Positions 25,891 to 34,452 of a DNA stretch of 64,000 nt are shown piece after piece (the first letter of the stretch is position 1; every line of letters begins with the position of its first letter). The stretch spans positions 1 through 64,000 of the forward strand of contig JAKFEY010000025.1 in the NCBI GenBank assembly GCA_036675475.1. Reading direction: 5' to 3'. The notes beneath the pieces are model-generated. The model ran no database searches and was not told the origin of the DNA. It worked only from the letters and a program-made list of their open reading frames with translations. Origin of the DNA: JALYRV01 sp036675475 (GTDB lineage: Bacteria > Acidobacteriota > Vicinamibacteria > Vicinamibacterales > SCN-69-37). The position numbers and the translations under genes were made by a program.

Positions 25891-26640
25891 ATGTCGATTG
25901 AGTCGCCGGCGGACCTGCACGGCATGCGCGCCATCGGGCGCATCGTCGCCAACGTGCTCGATGCGATGGCGCGCGAAGTGCGGCCCGGCATCACGACCGG
26001 CGAGCTCGACGGCGTGGCGGCCGCGATCGTCAAGGCCGAAGGCGCGCGGTCGGCGCCGGCCGACGTCTACGGCTTTCCGCGCACTGTGCTCATCAGCGTG
26101 AACGACGAGGTCGTGCACGGCATTCCCGGCGCGCGGCGCATTGGCGCCGGCGATCTCGTCAAGCTCGATGTCACGCTGCAGAAGGATGGCTACGTCGCCG
26201 ATGCCGCACGCACCGTCGCTGCCGGACGGGCTTCCGATGTCGCGTCGCGGCTGGCCGCGTGCGCCGAGCGGGCCTTCGAGGCCGCACTCGCGGTGGCGCG
26301 CGCAGGCACCAAGGTCAACGCCATCGGCAGGGTCGTCGACAAGCACGTCCGCGCGTCAGGGTTCACGGTGGTCCGCGGCCTCACGGGTCACGGCGTGGGC
26401 CGCACCATTCATGAAGAGCCCACCGTGCCGAATTATTTCGACCGCTGGCAGGCCGACGTGCTCAGCGACGGCCTGGTGCTGACCATCGAACCCATCATCA
26501 CGGCGGGGGGAGAGGCGGTGGTCACCGGCAAGGATGGGTGGACCATCAGCACGCGCGACGGCAGCCTCGCCGCGCATTTCGAGCACACCCTTGTCATCAC
26601 AAACGGCGAACCTGTCATCCTGACGGCCTCCGCCGCCTGA
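25891..26640 (+). CDS. map: Type I methionine aminopeptidase
   Basis: It removes the initiator methionine from new proteins in the cytosol. The 249 residues match the usual bacterial length. The five metal ligands can be placed: Asp in VKLDVTLQKDGYVADAARTV (two Asp), His in GLTGHGVGRTIHEEP, Glu in LTIEPIITAGG, and Glu in AHFEHTLVIT. The N-terminus has the family pattern MRAIGRIVANVLDAMAREVRPGITTGELD. The gene stands alone; map is more often near secY/infA or rpsB, so the genome may hold another copy. Its promoter looks leaderless. Confidence 0.92.
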   Translation: MSIESPADLHGMRAIGRIVANVLDAMAREVRPGITTGELDGVAAAIVKAEGARSAPADVYGFPRTVLISVNDEVVHGIPGARRIGAGDLVKLDVTLQKDGYVADAARTVAAGRASDVASRLAACAERAFEAALAVARAGTKVNAIGRVVDKHVRASGFTVVRGLTGHGVGRTIHEEPTVPNYFDRWQADVLSDGLVLTIEPIITAGGEAVVTGKDGWTISTRDGSLAAHFEHTLVITNGEPVILTASAA

Positions 26641-26738
26641 CTCCAGCCCGTCGCGGGCCGACACAAGCGAACACAAGCGATCGGGAGAGACCAGCAGGCC
26701 AAACTCTGCGGTAGACTGCGCCCATCACGACGAGCGTC

Positions 26739-27197
26739 ATGTTCAATGACCGCGGCCGGACTCTTCTTGCCGTTGGCGGCACGCTTAGCGCTGCTTTGGC
26801 CCTCCTCCACATCATCGTCATCGCTATGGGGCCGGCCGGCTACCGCTACTTCGGCGCGCCCGATGAGTTTGCGCAGATGACGGAGGCGGGTTCGTTCGCG
26901 CCTGCGGTGCTGACGGCCGTGTTCGCTCTCATTTTTGCCGTGTGGGCGGTGTATGGGTTCGGCGGCGCGAGACTCATTCCGCGCCCCCCCATGGTGCGCC
27001 TCGGTCTTGTCGTGATTGCCTCGGTGTATATCCTGCGCGGGTTGTCGGTGGTGCCTGAAGCGCTGCTGCTGATGCGCACGCCTGGCGCGTTCCCGCTGCG
27101 TTTCCTTGTGTTCTCGCTCCTCTCGCTCATCATCGGCACGCTCTACGCGATCGGGACGCGCCAGGCCTGGCGCCGCCTGCGCCATCGTCACCACTGA
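26739..27197 (+). CDS. Small four-helix membrane protein, unknown function
   Basis: This 152-residue protein has four hydrophobic segments (about residues 8-30, 52-75, 88-110 and 118-140) and short polar loops, with a basic C-terminus (RQAWRRLRHRHH). I do not recognise the family. A -10-like TAGACT lies at 26712-26717, which predicts a 15-nt leader. It is followed 13 nt later by a rhodanese gene. Confidence 0.6.
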   Translation: MFNDRGRTLLAVGGTLSAALALLHIIVIAMGPAGYRYFGAPDEFAQMTEAGSFAPAVLTAVFALIFAVWAVYGFGGARLIPRPPMVRLGLVVIASVYILRGLSVVPEALLLMRTPGAFPLRFLVFSLLSLIIGTLYAIGTRQAWRRLRHRHH

Positions 27198-27210
27198 AGC
27201 CCTGCCGGCC

Positions 27211-27471
27211 ATGATCACGCTCGACGTGCGATCGCGGCGTGAGTACGAGCAGGGACACGTGCCCGGCGCGCGGCACGTGCCGTTCTGGCTGGTCTGGTTC
27301 CGCGCGTCCTCGCTCGCCGCCTCGCGCGACGATCCGATTACGGTGTACTGTGGCCACGGGCCGCGTGCGTGGATGGCCAAGGCCCTCCTCCGCGCCCGCG
27401 GCTATACCCGCGTGCAGCTGCTTCGCGGCCACATGCGCGCGTGGAAGAGGAACGGCCAGCCGCTGGAGTGA
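27211..27471 (+). CDS. Single-domain rhodanese-like protein
   Basis: This 86-residue rhodanese domain begins ITLDVRSRREYEQGHVPGARHVPFWLV, and the active-site loop YCGHGPRAW carries the Cys that would bear a persulfide. The protein is cytosolic (no signal). It probably handles sulfur transfer or reactive sulfur/cyanide, and the acceptor is unknown. It ends 4 nt before mscL. Confidence 0.85.
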   Translation: MITLDVRSRREYEQGHVPGARHVPFWLVWFRASSLAASRDDPITVYCGHGPRAWMAKALLRARGYTRVQLLRGHMRAWKRNGQPLE

Positions 27472-27475
27472 CGCC

Positions 27476-27913
27476 ATGCTCAAGGAATTTCGATCGTTTA
27501 TCGCGCGCGGCAACGTGATCGAGCTCGCGGTCGCCGTGATCATCGGAGCCGCGTTCGGGAAGATCATCGCCACGCTGGTCGACGGCGTCCTCATGCCGCC
27601 GCTGGGCATGATGATCGGCGGCATCGACTTCGCGAGCCTGTTCTATGTGCTCGATCCCTCGCGTGGCATTCCTGCGTCACTCGCCGACGCGAAGGCCGCG
27701 GGCGTGCCGGTCATTGCCTACGGCCAGCTGATCAACGACATCATCACGTTCCTGATCGTCGCGTTCGTGATCTTCCTGGTCGTGCGCGCCTACAACCGCA
27801 TGAAGAACGAGCCCGAGGCCGCGGCGCCGACGACGAGGGAATGTCCGCAGTGCCTGTCGACGATTCCGTTGAAGGCCGTGCGCTGCGCGCATTGCACGTC
27901 GGCGCTTGCGTGA
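27476..27913 (+). CDS. mscL: Large-conductance mechanosensitive channel with C-terminal zinc-ribbon-like tail
   Basis: MscL opens under membrane tension to release solutes during osmotic downshock. The 145 residues include the N-terminal amphipathic helix (MLKEFRSFIARGN), the pore helix VIELAVAVIIGAAFGKIIATLVDGVLMPPLG and the second membrane helix NDIITFLIVAFVIFLVVRAYNRM. The periplasmic loop is of usual length. The C-terminal cytosolic helix is replaced or extended by CPQCLSTIPLKAVRCAHC, two CxxC pairs that suggest zinc binding. The stop overlaps the GTG of the next gene (GTGA). Confidence 0.93.
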   Translation: MLKEFRSFIARGNVIELAVAVIIGAAFGKIIATLVDGVLMPPLGMMIGGIDFASLFYVLDPSRGIPASLADAKAAGVPVIAYGQLINDIITFLIVAFVIFLVVRAYNRMKNEPEAAAPTTRECPQCLSTIPLKAVRCAHCTSALA

Positions 27914-28614
27914 TTTCGGTCGTCGTCCCGGCGCACAACGAAGAGGCGCTGCTTGGCGCCACGATTGAGGCCATTCGCGCGGCGTTTGCGGCCACACGCG
28001 GCGCCGGGCCGTATGAGATCGTGGTGGTCGATGACGACTCCACCGATCGGACAGCGGCGGTGGCCGAGGCGGCAGGCGCGCGTGTCGTGCGGGCCAAGGT
28101 GCGGCAGATCGCGGCGGCGCGCAACGCGGGCGCGCGCGCTGCGCAGGGGGAATGGCTGATCTTCGTCGACGCCGACACGCTGCTGCCCGCGGCCACGCTC
28201 GGCGATACGCTGGCAGCGCTCGGGGAAGGGATCAGTGCCGGCGGCGCGCCGGGCCGGCTTCCCGCCGGCGAGCCGCTATGGGCGCGCGCCTCGTGGGCGC
28301 CGCTGCAGTGGGGGATGATCCTGCTGAACATGCCGGGCGGCGCCTACATGTTCATGACGCGCGCGGCGTTCGAGGCGGCGGGCGGCTTCGACGAGCGCTA
28401 TTTCGCGTCCGAGGAGATTCACCTGGCGCGCGCGCTCAAGAAGATCGGGCGCTTCCGCATGGTGCGCCATCCCGTCGTGACCTCAGGCCGCAAGTTCCGG
28501 CTGCTTGGCTTCCGCGGGATGATGCGCGAGTTGACCCGGCTCGCCGTCCGCGGCCCGCGCGCGCTCGAAAGCCGCACGCATCTCGGCCTCTGGTACGACA
28601 AGCACCGCGACTAG
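27910..28614 (+). CDS. Family 2 glycosyltransferase
   Basis: This 234-residue protein starts at the GTG at 27910, which overlaps the mscL stop by 4 nt; the upstream in-frame ATG at 27841 lies inside mscL. The GT-A fold is seen from the start: ISVVVPAHNEEALLGATI, VVVDDDSTDRT, and the metal-binding FVDADTLLP. GGAYMFMTRAAFEAAGGFDERYF is the acceptor region, and FASEEIHLA the ED-like motif. Sugar donor and acceptor cannot be told. Its stop codon shares bases with the stop of the convergent gene (CTAG, 28611-28614). Confidence 0.88.
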   Translation: MISVVVPAHNEEALLGATIEAIRAAFAATRGAGPYEIVVVDDDSTDRTAAVAEAAGARVVRAKVRQIAAARNAGARAAQGEWLIFVDADTLLPAATLGDTLAALGEGISAGGAPGRLPAGEPLWARASWAPLQWGMILLNMPGGAYMFMTRAAFEAAGGFDERYFASEEIHLARALKKIGRFRMVRHPVVTSGRKFRLLGFRGMMRELTRLAVRGPRALESRTHLGLWYDKHRD

Positions 28615-31037
28615 CGGCCGCGCGAGCGCCACACGGCGTCGCGCAGGCGCGTCAACGTGTCGGGGGAGCCCGTGAACATCTGCTCGGGGTACCCGGCGTA
28701 GCGCACCATGTCCTGATAGATGGCGTCGCTCTGATACAGATTCAGGCCCATGCCCGCGAGGTACTGCAGCCGCAGGTTGCGATCGCGGTTGATCTCGGCG
28801 TCCTGGAGCCACGGCGCCAGCTCCGTCGCGTTGCCCGCATAGGTCGCGAACAGATCCACGGCGGAGAACATGCCGATCTCGCGCAGCGACTGCGCCATCA
28901 CGCCGTACGCCGGATCCTCCAGCTTGCGCTGCACGGCATCCACGTCGATGCGCAGCGGCTCGAGGCTGCCGACGAGCACGAGGTCGTAGCCGCGTCCTTC
29001 AATCGTGTTCGCGAACACGCTGCCGTTCGGAAACACTTTCAGGAACGTGCCGATTTCGCTCTTGACCGCTTCGAGGTTGCTTTCGTACAGCTGCACGAAC
29101 AGCGTGACGACGCCGCCCGGATTCAACCGGCCCTTCGCCGCCTCGAAGAACTCCTCGGTGTAGAGATTGGCCGCGCCCTTCACCCATGGGTCGAGCGGGT
29201 CTGACGTGATCGCGTCGAACTTCTCGTCGGTCGTCAGGATGAAGTGCCGCGCGTCATCGAGGTGAATCGTCGTCTTCGGGTTGGTCACGACGTTGAAGTT
29301 GTGATCGCCGAAGAAGCGCGACACCACCTGCGGCACGAGCGGCTCGATCTCCGCGATCTTCAGGTGCGTGACGCCAGGATCCACGCTGGCCGCGCCGGCG
29401 GTGACGCCCGCGCCGCAGCCGATGACGAGCACCGATGCCGGGTTCGGCGGCAGCAGTGTGGTGAGATGGCCCAGCATGCGCTGCAGCCGCATGTCCTGCG
29501 GCTCGCTCGAGGCCTGCACCTTGCCGGCGTTGTGATAGTTGAGCACACCGTTCGGCGTGCGCGAGACGGCCACCGACGATGTGAGGCCTTCACCCGAATA
29601 GAAGATGTCGTTCTGGCCGATCCACGTGGCGGCATAGCGGCCGTAGGCGATCAGCAGGCCGGGCACCGGCGGCACGGCGCGCGCGAGCACCACGGCGAGC
29701 AGGACGGCGACGGCCGGCGCGAGCTGGGCGCCGAACGTGGCGCGGCGCAGCTTGTCGGTGGCGAGCACGATGATGCCCGAGATTGCCGCGCTGATGATGA
29801 GCAGCTGCTGCGCCTTCTGCGTGCCGATCCACGCCACGAGCAGCAGGCTGGCGAACAGTGAACCGACGATGGCGCCGACCGTGTTGGCAGCGTAGAGCCG
29901 GCCGACGAGGCGGCCGGGATCCTGTCCGGGCGCGGCAATCGAGGCGAGCGCGAGCGGGAAGCTGGCGCCCCACAGAATGGCGGGCGGCAGCACCGCGAAG
30001 AGGCAGCGCGCCAGGTCGAGCTGGAAGTTGATCCACGGGCTCGTCGCGAGCGAGGGATTGACGGGCCAGTACGGCATCCACGCCGAGAGCACGTACGACG
30101 TCCAGGCGATGCCGGCGATCAGCAGGATCTGGCACCACGCGAACGCGACGCGCGGACGCGCCAGGCGCGGCGCCACCATCGAGCCGACGCTGCTGCCGAT
30201 GCCGAGCCCGGTCAGAAAGACGGCGAGCACGAGCGAGAAGGTGTAGACCGTCGCGCCGAAGAGCAGCGAGAGCAGGCGCGTCCAGAGCACTTCGGCCGAC
30301 AGCGCCGTCATGCCCGAGATGCCGATGGCGAGGTAGATCGGCGTGGGATTGACCGCGCGCACGTCCTCGGTGCCCTTGGCCGACGGCGTGTAGGGCGAGC
30401 GCTTCGCCATGAGCAGCGCCGCGACGCCGACGACGGCATTGAGGGCCACGGCGGCAAACGTCGCGACCATCACGTCGTGCTCGCGCAGCAGGTAGAAGCC
30501 GGCGAGCAGCGCGCCGATGACGGCGCCGCCCGTGTTGCCGCCGTAGAAGAACCCGAGCCACGACACGCCCTTCGGCGTCGTTTCCACCCAGCGCGCCACG
30601 GCGGGCAGCGTCGCGCCCATCAGCAGCGTCGGCGGCAGCAGGCAGATCGCCGCGACGATCGATCGCAGGATCATGCTGAACATCCCCGTGCCGGCCCACG
30701 CGGTGTAGAGGCTGCCGATGAGCGGCACGATCAGCAGCACCAGCAGGCCGATGACGCCGATCGCCAGCTCCATCACGCCGTAGACCTTGAGCGGATGGTG
30801 CGCCGCCGAGACGAACCGCGGCAGGAGCAGGCTGCCCAGGCACATGCCGCCCATGAACGTGCCGAGCAGCACGCCGAGCGAGACGGTGGACGATCCGATG
30901 ACCAGCGAGAGAATCTGAAACCAGACGACCTGATAGATCAGCGCGGCGGCGCCGCTGCCGACAAACAGCGCCAGCATGGCGGCAAAATCACGGTCACCGG
31001 GCGCAGCAGGAGCAGCAACGACGTTGGGTTTTGACAT
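28611..31037 (-). CDS. Fusion of multi-pass transporter-like domain and spermidine synthase-like domain
   Basis: This 808-residue protein has about 12 or more membrane segments over residues 15-510 (MLALFVGSGAAALIYQVVWFQIL first). It then has a soluble C-terminal domain related to spermidine synthase: VLVIGCGAGVTAGAA (SAM-type glycine loop), IAEIEPLVPQVV, IHLDDARHFILTTDEKFDAITSDPLDPW and NLYTEEFFEAAKGRLNPGG. Whether it makes polyamine is unproven; many such fusions are uncharacterised. A TAGAAT hexamer (31053-31058, minus strand) predicts a 9-nt leader with no Shine-Dalgarno sequence. Confidence 0.85.
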   Translation of the reverse strand: MSKPNVVAAPAAPGDRDFAAMLALFVGSGAAALIYQVVWFQILSLVIGSSTVSLGVLLGTFMGGMCLGSLLLPRFVSAAHHPLKVYGVMELAIGVIGLLVLLIVPLIGSLYTAWAGTGMFSMILRSIVAAICLLPPTLLMGATLPAVARWVETTPKGVSWLGFFYGGNTGGAVIGALLAGFYLLREHDVMVATFAAVALNAVVGVAALLMAKRSPYTPSAKGTEDVRAVNPTPIYLAIGISGMTALSAEVLWTRLLSLLFGATVYTFSLVLAVFLTGLGIGSSVGSMVAPRLARPRVAFAWCQILLIAGIAWTSYVLSAWMPYWPVNPSLATSPWINFQLDLARCLFAVLPPAILWGASFPLALASIAAPGQDPGRLVGRLYAANTVGAIVGSLFASLLLVAWIGTQKAQQLLIISAAISGIIVLATDKLRRATFGAQLAPAVAVLLAVVLARAVPPVPGLLIAYGRYAATWIGQNDIFYSGEGLTSSVAVSRTPNGVLNYHNAGKVQASSEPQDMRLQRMLGHLTTLLPPNPASVLVIGCGAGVTAGAASVDPGVTHLKIAEIEPLVPQVVSRFFGDHNFNVVTNPKTTIHLDDARHFILTTDEKFDAITSDPLDPWVKGAANLYTEEFFEAAKGRLNPGGVVTLFVQLYESNLEAVKSEIGTFLKVFPNGSVFANTIEGRGYDLVLVGSLEPLRIDVDAVQRKLEDPAYGVMAQSLREIGMFSAVDLFATYAGNATELAPWLQDAEINRDRNLRLQYLAGMGLNLYQSDAIYQDMVRYAGYPEQMFTGSPDTLTRLRDAVWRSRGR

Positions 31038-31160
31038 GAAGTAGAGGCGTTGATTCTAGCGGGGAATCCCGCGATCGAATACGGCAGGAGGGAGGCCGCC
31101 GTTTCGGATCGGCGGCGTGCATACCCCCCGGCACTATCTGTCGCGGCGAGGCGGCGGCGC

Positions 31161-31325
31161 CTACCGCGCGGCGCGCAGCTTCACGCCGTCGAGCGGCAGA
31201 AACTCGATCCAGCCTTCCCACCGGGCGGTCCCGTCGTCGGCAGGGCTGCCAACGGCCTGCGCGCGGTAGGCGGTGCCGTCCGGCGCAATTACGGGTTTGC
31301 CATACGTCGCGAGCACTTCGGGCAT
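31161..31325 (-). CDS. Small protein of unknown function with WEGWIEF motif
   Basis: This 54-residue protein (ATG at 31325) reads as a compact beta-rich domain: PEVLATYGKPVIAPDGTAYRA, RWEGWIEFLPLDG. I recall similar short proteins with a WEGWIEF motif in other bacteria but no known function. It lies in a 370-nt gap between oppositely oriented genes, so it is easily missed. It is real coding sequence in my judgement because the aromatic motif is conserved-looking and the third codon positions are GC-rich. Confidence 0.55.
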   Translation of the reverse strand: MPEVLATYGKPVIAPDGTAYRAQAVGSPADDGTARWEGWIEFLPLDGVKLRAAR

Positions 31326-31406
31326 GGCGATCCTCTCGCATGCCCGGGGCTGCAAGCAGCGTTCCCCGCCGCGTTACACTTCTGGCGCGTGCATAAAGGA
31401 GTGTGA

Positions 31407-32261
31407 GTGAAGGTAGGCAGAGGGTTACGCGAGACCAAAAACGCGCTTCTCATTCTCGTCGGGATTCTGTCCGCAGGCATGGGTCTTAAGGGCTTTCTGC
31501 TGGCGGGCGGCCTGATTGACGGCGGGGTGACAGGCGTGTCGATGTTGCTCGATCGGGTGACGGCGCTGCCGCTCGCCCTGTGGCTGCCGATCGTGAACCT
31601 GCCGTTCATCGCCGTAGCCTGGAAGGTGATTGGGCCGGCGTTCGCCGTGCGCAGCGCCATCGGCATCACCGGCCTCGCCCTGGCCCTCGCCTTCATCCAC
31701 TTTCCGGCGGTGACCAGCGACCGCCTGCTCGAGGCCGTCTTCGGCGGGTTCTTCCTCGGCGGCGGCATCGGTCTCGCGATGCGCGGCAGCGCCGTCCTCG
31801 ACGGCACGGAAATCGCCGCGCTGCTGATCAGCAAGCGCAGCCACCTGTTGAAGGTGGGCGATGTCATCCTCGTCTTCAACGTGGTGTTGTTCCTGGCCGC
31901 GATGTCGGTGCTTGGCGTCGAATCAGCCCTCTATTCGATCCTCACGTATTTCACGGCGGCCAAGACGCTCGACTTCGTCATTCACGGCATCGAGGAATAC
32001 ACCGCCATGACGATCGTGTCGGGCAGCTCGGGCGACATTCGCAACGCGATTACCACGTCGCTCGGCCGCGGCGTCACCGTGTATCGCGGCTACGGCGGCA
32101 TGACCGGCTCCGAGCAGCACATCCTCTATTGCGTCGTCACGCGCCTCGAGATCGGCAAGGTCAAGACCATCGTCAAGGCCATCGACGAGAACGCGTTCAT
32201 CGTGTCGCACGCGCTGTCCGAGGTGGAAGGCGGTGTCGTGAAGCGGGCGGCGCTGCATTGA
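31407..32261 (+). CDS. YitT-family membrane protein
   Basis: This 284-residue protein starts at GTG 31407, with AAGGAG about 8 nt upstream. Five membrane segments (about residues 13-170; ILVGILSAGMGLKGFLLAGGLIDGGVTGVSMLL is the typical entry) are followed by a C-terminal DUF2179-like domain with a ferredoxin-type pattern (TAMTIVSGSSGDIRNAITTSLGRGVTVYRGYGG, LYCVVTRLEIGKVKTIVKAIDENAFI). YitT proteins have no firmly known substrate. The stop overlaps the ATG of the next gene (TGATG). Confidence 0.88.
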   Translation: MKVGRGLRETKNALLILVGILSAGMGLKGFLLAGGLIDGGVTGVSMLLDRVTALPLALWLPIVNLPFIAVAWKVIGPAFAVRSAIGITGLALALAFIHFPAVTSDRLLEAVFGGFFLGGGIGLAMRGSAVLDGTEIAALLISKRSHLLKVGDVILVFNVVLFLAAMSVLGVESALYSILTYFTAAKTLDFVIHGIEEYTAMTIVSGSSGDIRNAITTSLGRGVTVYRGYGGMTGSEQHILYCVVTRLEIGKVKTIVKAIDENAFIVSHALSEVEGGVVKRAALH

Positions 32262-33541
32262 TGCGCGCCGCGTCGCTGCTGCTGGCCGCCGCGGTGTTGA
32301 TGGGCGCGCCCCGCGCGGCAGCCGCGCAGGCGGAGCAGGAGCCCGCCGACACGTGGAAGCACTTCGATGTGTGGCTCGACGCCATCGAGGCGCACACGCC
32401 CGGCGCGCGCGACCGAGCGGTTGCGGCGATGCTCGCCATGCCGGCGTCGGACCTCGAGTCCGTGTTTCCGTACATGGTGTTCGCCCTGCGAGACGTGATC
32501 GAGGGGCTTCACGAACGTCCGCGTCCGCTCGACGAGCTGTTCTCGCGCTACGGCACGCGCGCGCTCGCGCCCGATAATCTCGCGGCGTTGAAGCTTCGCG
32601 CCGGTCGCATCGCCGGGATGGGACTCGATCGCTTCCTCAAGCTCGCGGCGATGCTCCACGCAGACATTGCGCGCGTGGATCCCGCGGCGCACGTGACGAC
32701 GAGCGAGGGTGTCGGACATCTCGTCAGCGACGGCCGCAATCTGCGCGACGAGGGACGGCCGTGGCACTGGATGCTCGGCCGATCGCTGCTGCACCTGGTG
32801 CGCCCGCGCGGCGATCCACACGCCAGGCTGTGGTACGTAGCGGTTGCGCATCACCTGCAGGGCACGCGCAATTTCACGGAAGCGAACCCGCACCTCGAGC
32901 GCGCGCTCGAACTGTTTCCTGACGATGCCGAGGTGCAGTTCCTTCGGGGATTGCTGCACGAGGCGCAGTCGGGACCGGATATTCAGGCGGCTGTGGCCGA
33001 GAAGATCGCCGGCCTTCCGGCGCGCGACCAGCGCGCGTACCGCCCGAGTGTGAGGCCGGCGAAGGACGAGAACACTGACGCGCGCGACGCGTACGAGCGG
33101 GCGGTGGCCGCCGATCCCTCGCACCTGGCGGCGCGAATCCGGCTGGGCCGCACGCTCCTCGTCGAGGGGAAGGCCGACGCCGCCGCCGGGCACCTGCGCA
33201 CGGCGCTTGCCGGAACGCTTCAGCGCAGGCAGCGTTATCTCGCGCTGTTGCTGCTCGGACGTGCGGAGGAACTGGCGCGCAACATGGACGGCGCGCGAGC
33301 CGCATACACCGAGGCGGCGGCGCTGTATCCGGACGCGCAGTCGCCCCGCCTGGCCCTGAGTCAGATCGCGCTGCAAGCCGGCGATCGCGCCGGAGCCGCC
33401 GCGATGTTTCCATTTCTTTCGGCGGAGGCGCCGGATGATGCGCGCGAAGACCCGTGGTGGCGGTACTTCGCCGACTGGGTGCCCAATCGCGCGGAGTGGC
33501 TCGCGCGGCTGGAGACGACCTTCGGCCGGGAGGTGAAATGA
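32261..33541 (+). CDS. Exported TPR-containing protein
   Basis: This 426-residue protein has a signal peptide (about residues 1-24, SLLLAAAVLMGAPRAAAAQ). The body is alpha-helical with TPR-like repeats near the C-terminus (DAYERAVAADPSHLAARIRLGRTLLVEGKADAAAGHLRTAL, GAAAMFPFLSAEAPDDA). It probably acts as a periplasmic scaffold. It is coupled at both ends: it overlaps the YitT-like stop and its own stop overlaps the start of a VWA protein gene (ATGA). The TPR and VWA products may therefore form one complex. Confidence 0.78.
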   Translation: MRAASLLLAAAVLMGAPRAAAAQAEQEPADTWKHFDVWLDAIEAHTPGARDRAVAAMLAMPASDLESVFPYMVFALRDVIEGLHERPRPLDELFSRYGTRALAPDNLAALKLRAGRIAGMGLDRFLKLAAMLHADIARVDPAAHVTTSEGVGHLVSDGRNLRDEGRPWHWMLGRSLLHLVRPRGDPHARLWYVAVAHHLQGTRNFTEANPHLERALELFPDDAEVQFLRGLLHEAQSGPDIQAAVAEKIAGLPARDQRAYRPSVRPAKDENTDARDAYERAVAADPSHLAARIRLGRTLLVEGKADAAAGHLRTALAGTLQRRQRYLALLLLGRAEELARNMDGARAAYTEAAALYPDAQSPRLALSQIALQAGDRAGAAAMFPFLSAEAPDDAREDPWWRYFADWVPNRAEWLARLETTFGREVK

Positions 33542-34395
33542 CGCGCGCGCGCCTGGCGCTGGCGGCCGCGTGCGCGGCGGCGATCGCGGCGCCTGTGGCC
33601 GCGACCCGGCAGGCCACGTTTTCGAGCCGGCTCGAAGCGGTGCGCGTCGATGTGGCCGTGACGGAGCGCGGACGGCCCGTGCCCGGTTTGACGGCGGCCG
33701 ACTTCGAGATTTTCGACAACGGCGTGCGGCAGCAGGTCGCGCTGATCGCGACCGAGGACTTGCCGCTCGATCTCGTGCTGGCGCTCGATGTGAGCGGCAG
33801 CGTCGAGGGCGAGCGGTTCGCGCACCTTCAGGAGACCTCGGTCGCCGCGTTGAAGACCCTGCGCGCCGCCGACAGAGCGGCGCTGGTCACCTTCACGCAG
33901 CGGGTCAGGCTGCCTGTGCCGCTCACCGAAGGGGCCGCGCGCCTCGCTGCCGCGCTCGAAGAATCGCCGACTATCGGAAAGACCTCGATGATCGACGCGG
34001 CATACGTGTCGCTTGCGCATGCTGACAGCGGGTCGGGCCGCGCGCTGGTGATCGTGCTGAGCGATGGTGTCGACACCTCCAGCTGGCTCACCGCCGGCTC
34101 GGTGGCCGAAACCGCGCGCCGCCTCGATGTCGTGCTGTTCGGGATCTCGTCGGGCGCGCCGCGCCGGACACCGCTCGAGGAGCTGGCCGACGCGTCGGGC
34201 GGCGAACTGATTCGTGTGGAATCGACGCGCGAAATGTCGTCGGCCCTGACGTCGCTGGTCGACGCGTTCCGGCAGCGGTATCTCCTGAGCTTCGTGCCGC
34301 AAGGCGTGGCCAGGGCGGGCTGGCACACGCTCGACGTGCGCGCGACGCGCCGCGGGCTGCGCGTGAAAGCGCGGGCCGGATATTTCGGATCGTGA
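33538..34395 (+). CDS. Exported von Willebrand A protein (VWFA-related acidobacterial type)
   Basis: This 285-residue protein has a signal peptide (about residues 1-23). It then has the N-terminal part typical of the 'VWFA-related Acidobacterial domain' (VRVDVAVTERGRPVPGLTAADFEIFDNGVRQ). The VWA domain is about residues 75-260, with the MIDAS motif DVSGSVEG, TSMIDAAY and LSDGVDTSS. Divalent-metal-dependent ligand binding in the periplasm or at the surface is expected from the family; the ligand is unknown. It is translationally coupled to the TPR protein upstream. Confidence 0.85.
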   Translation: MTRARLALAAACAAAIAAPVAATRQATFSSRLEAVRVDVAVTERGRPVPGLTAADFEIFDNGVRQQVALIATEDLPLDLVLALDVSGSVEGERFAHLQETSVAALKTLRAADRAALVTFTQRVRLPVPLTEGAARLAAALEESPTIGKTSMIDAAYVSLAHADSGSGRALVIVLSDGVDTSSWLTAGSVAETARRLDVVLFGISSGAPRRTPLEELADASGGELIRVESTREMSSALTSLVDAFRQRYLLSFVPQGVARAGWHTLDVRATRRGLRVKARAGYFGS

Positions 34396-34452
34396 GCTGC
34401 GGCTGGGCTTGTTCGCGCGCGATCCGGCATCCAAGTTGAAACGCGTCAGCGT

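Noticed and set aside
26661..26680. Direct repeat ACACAAGCGA twice in tandem
   Set aside because: It is too short and of low information. No promoter or gene feature is tied to it.
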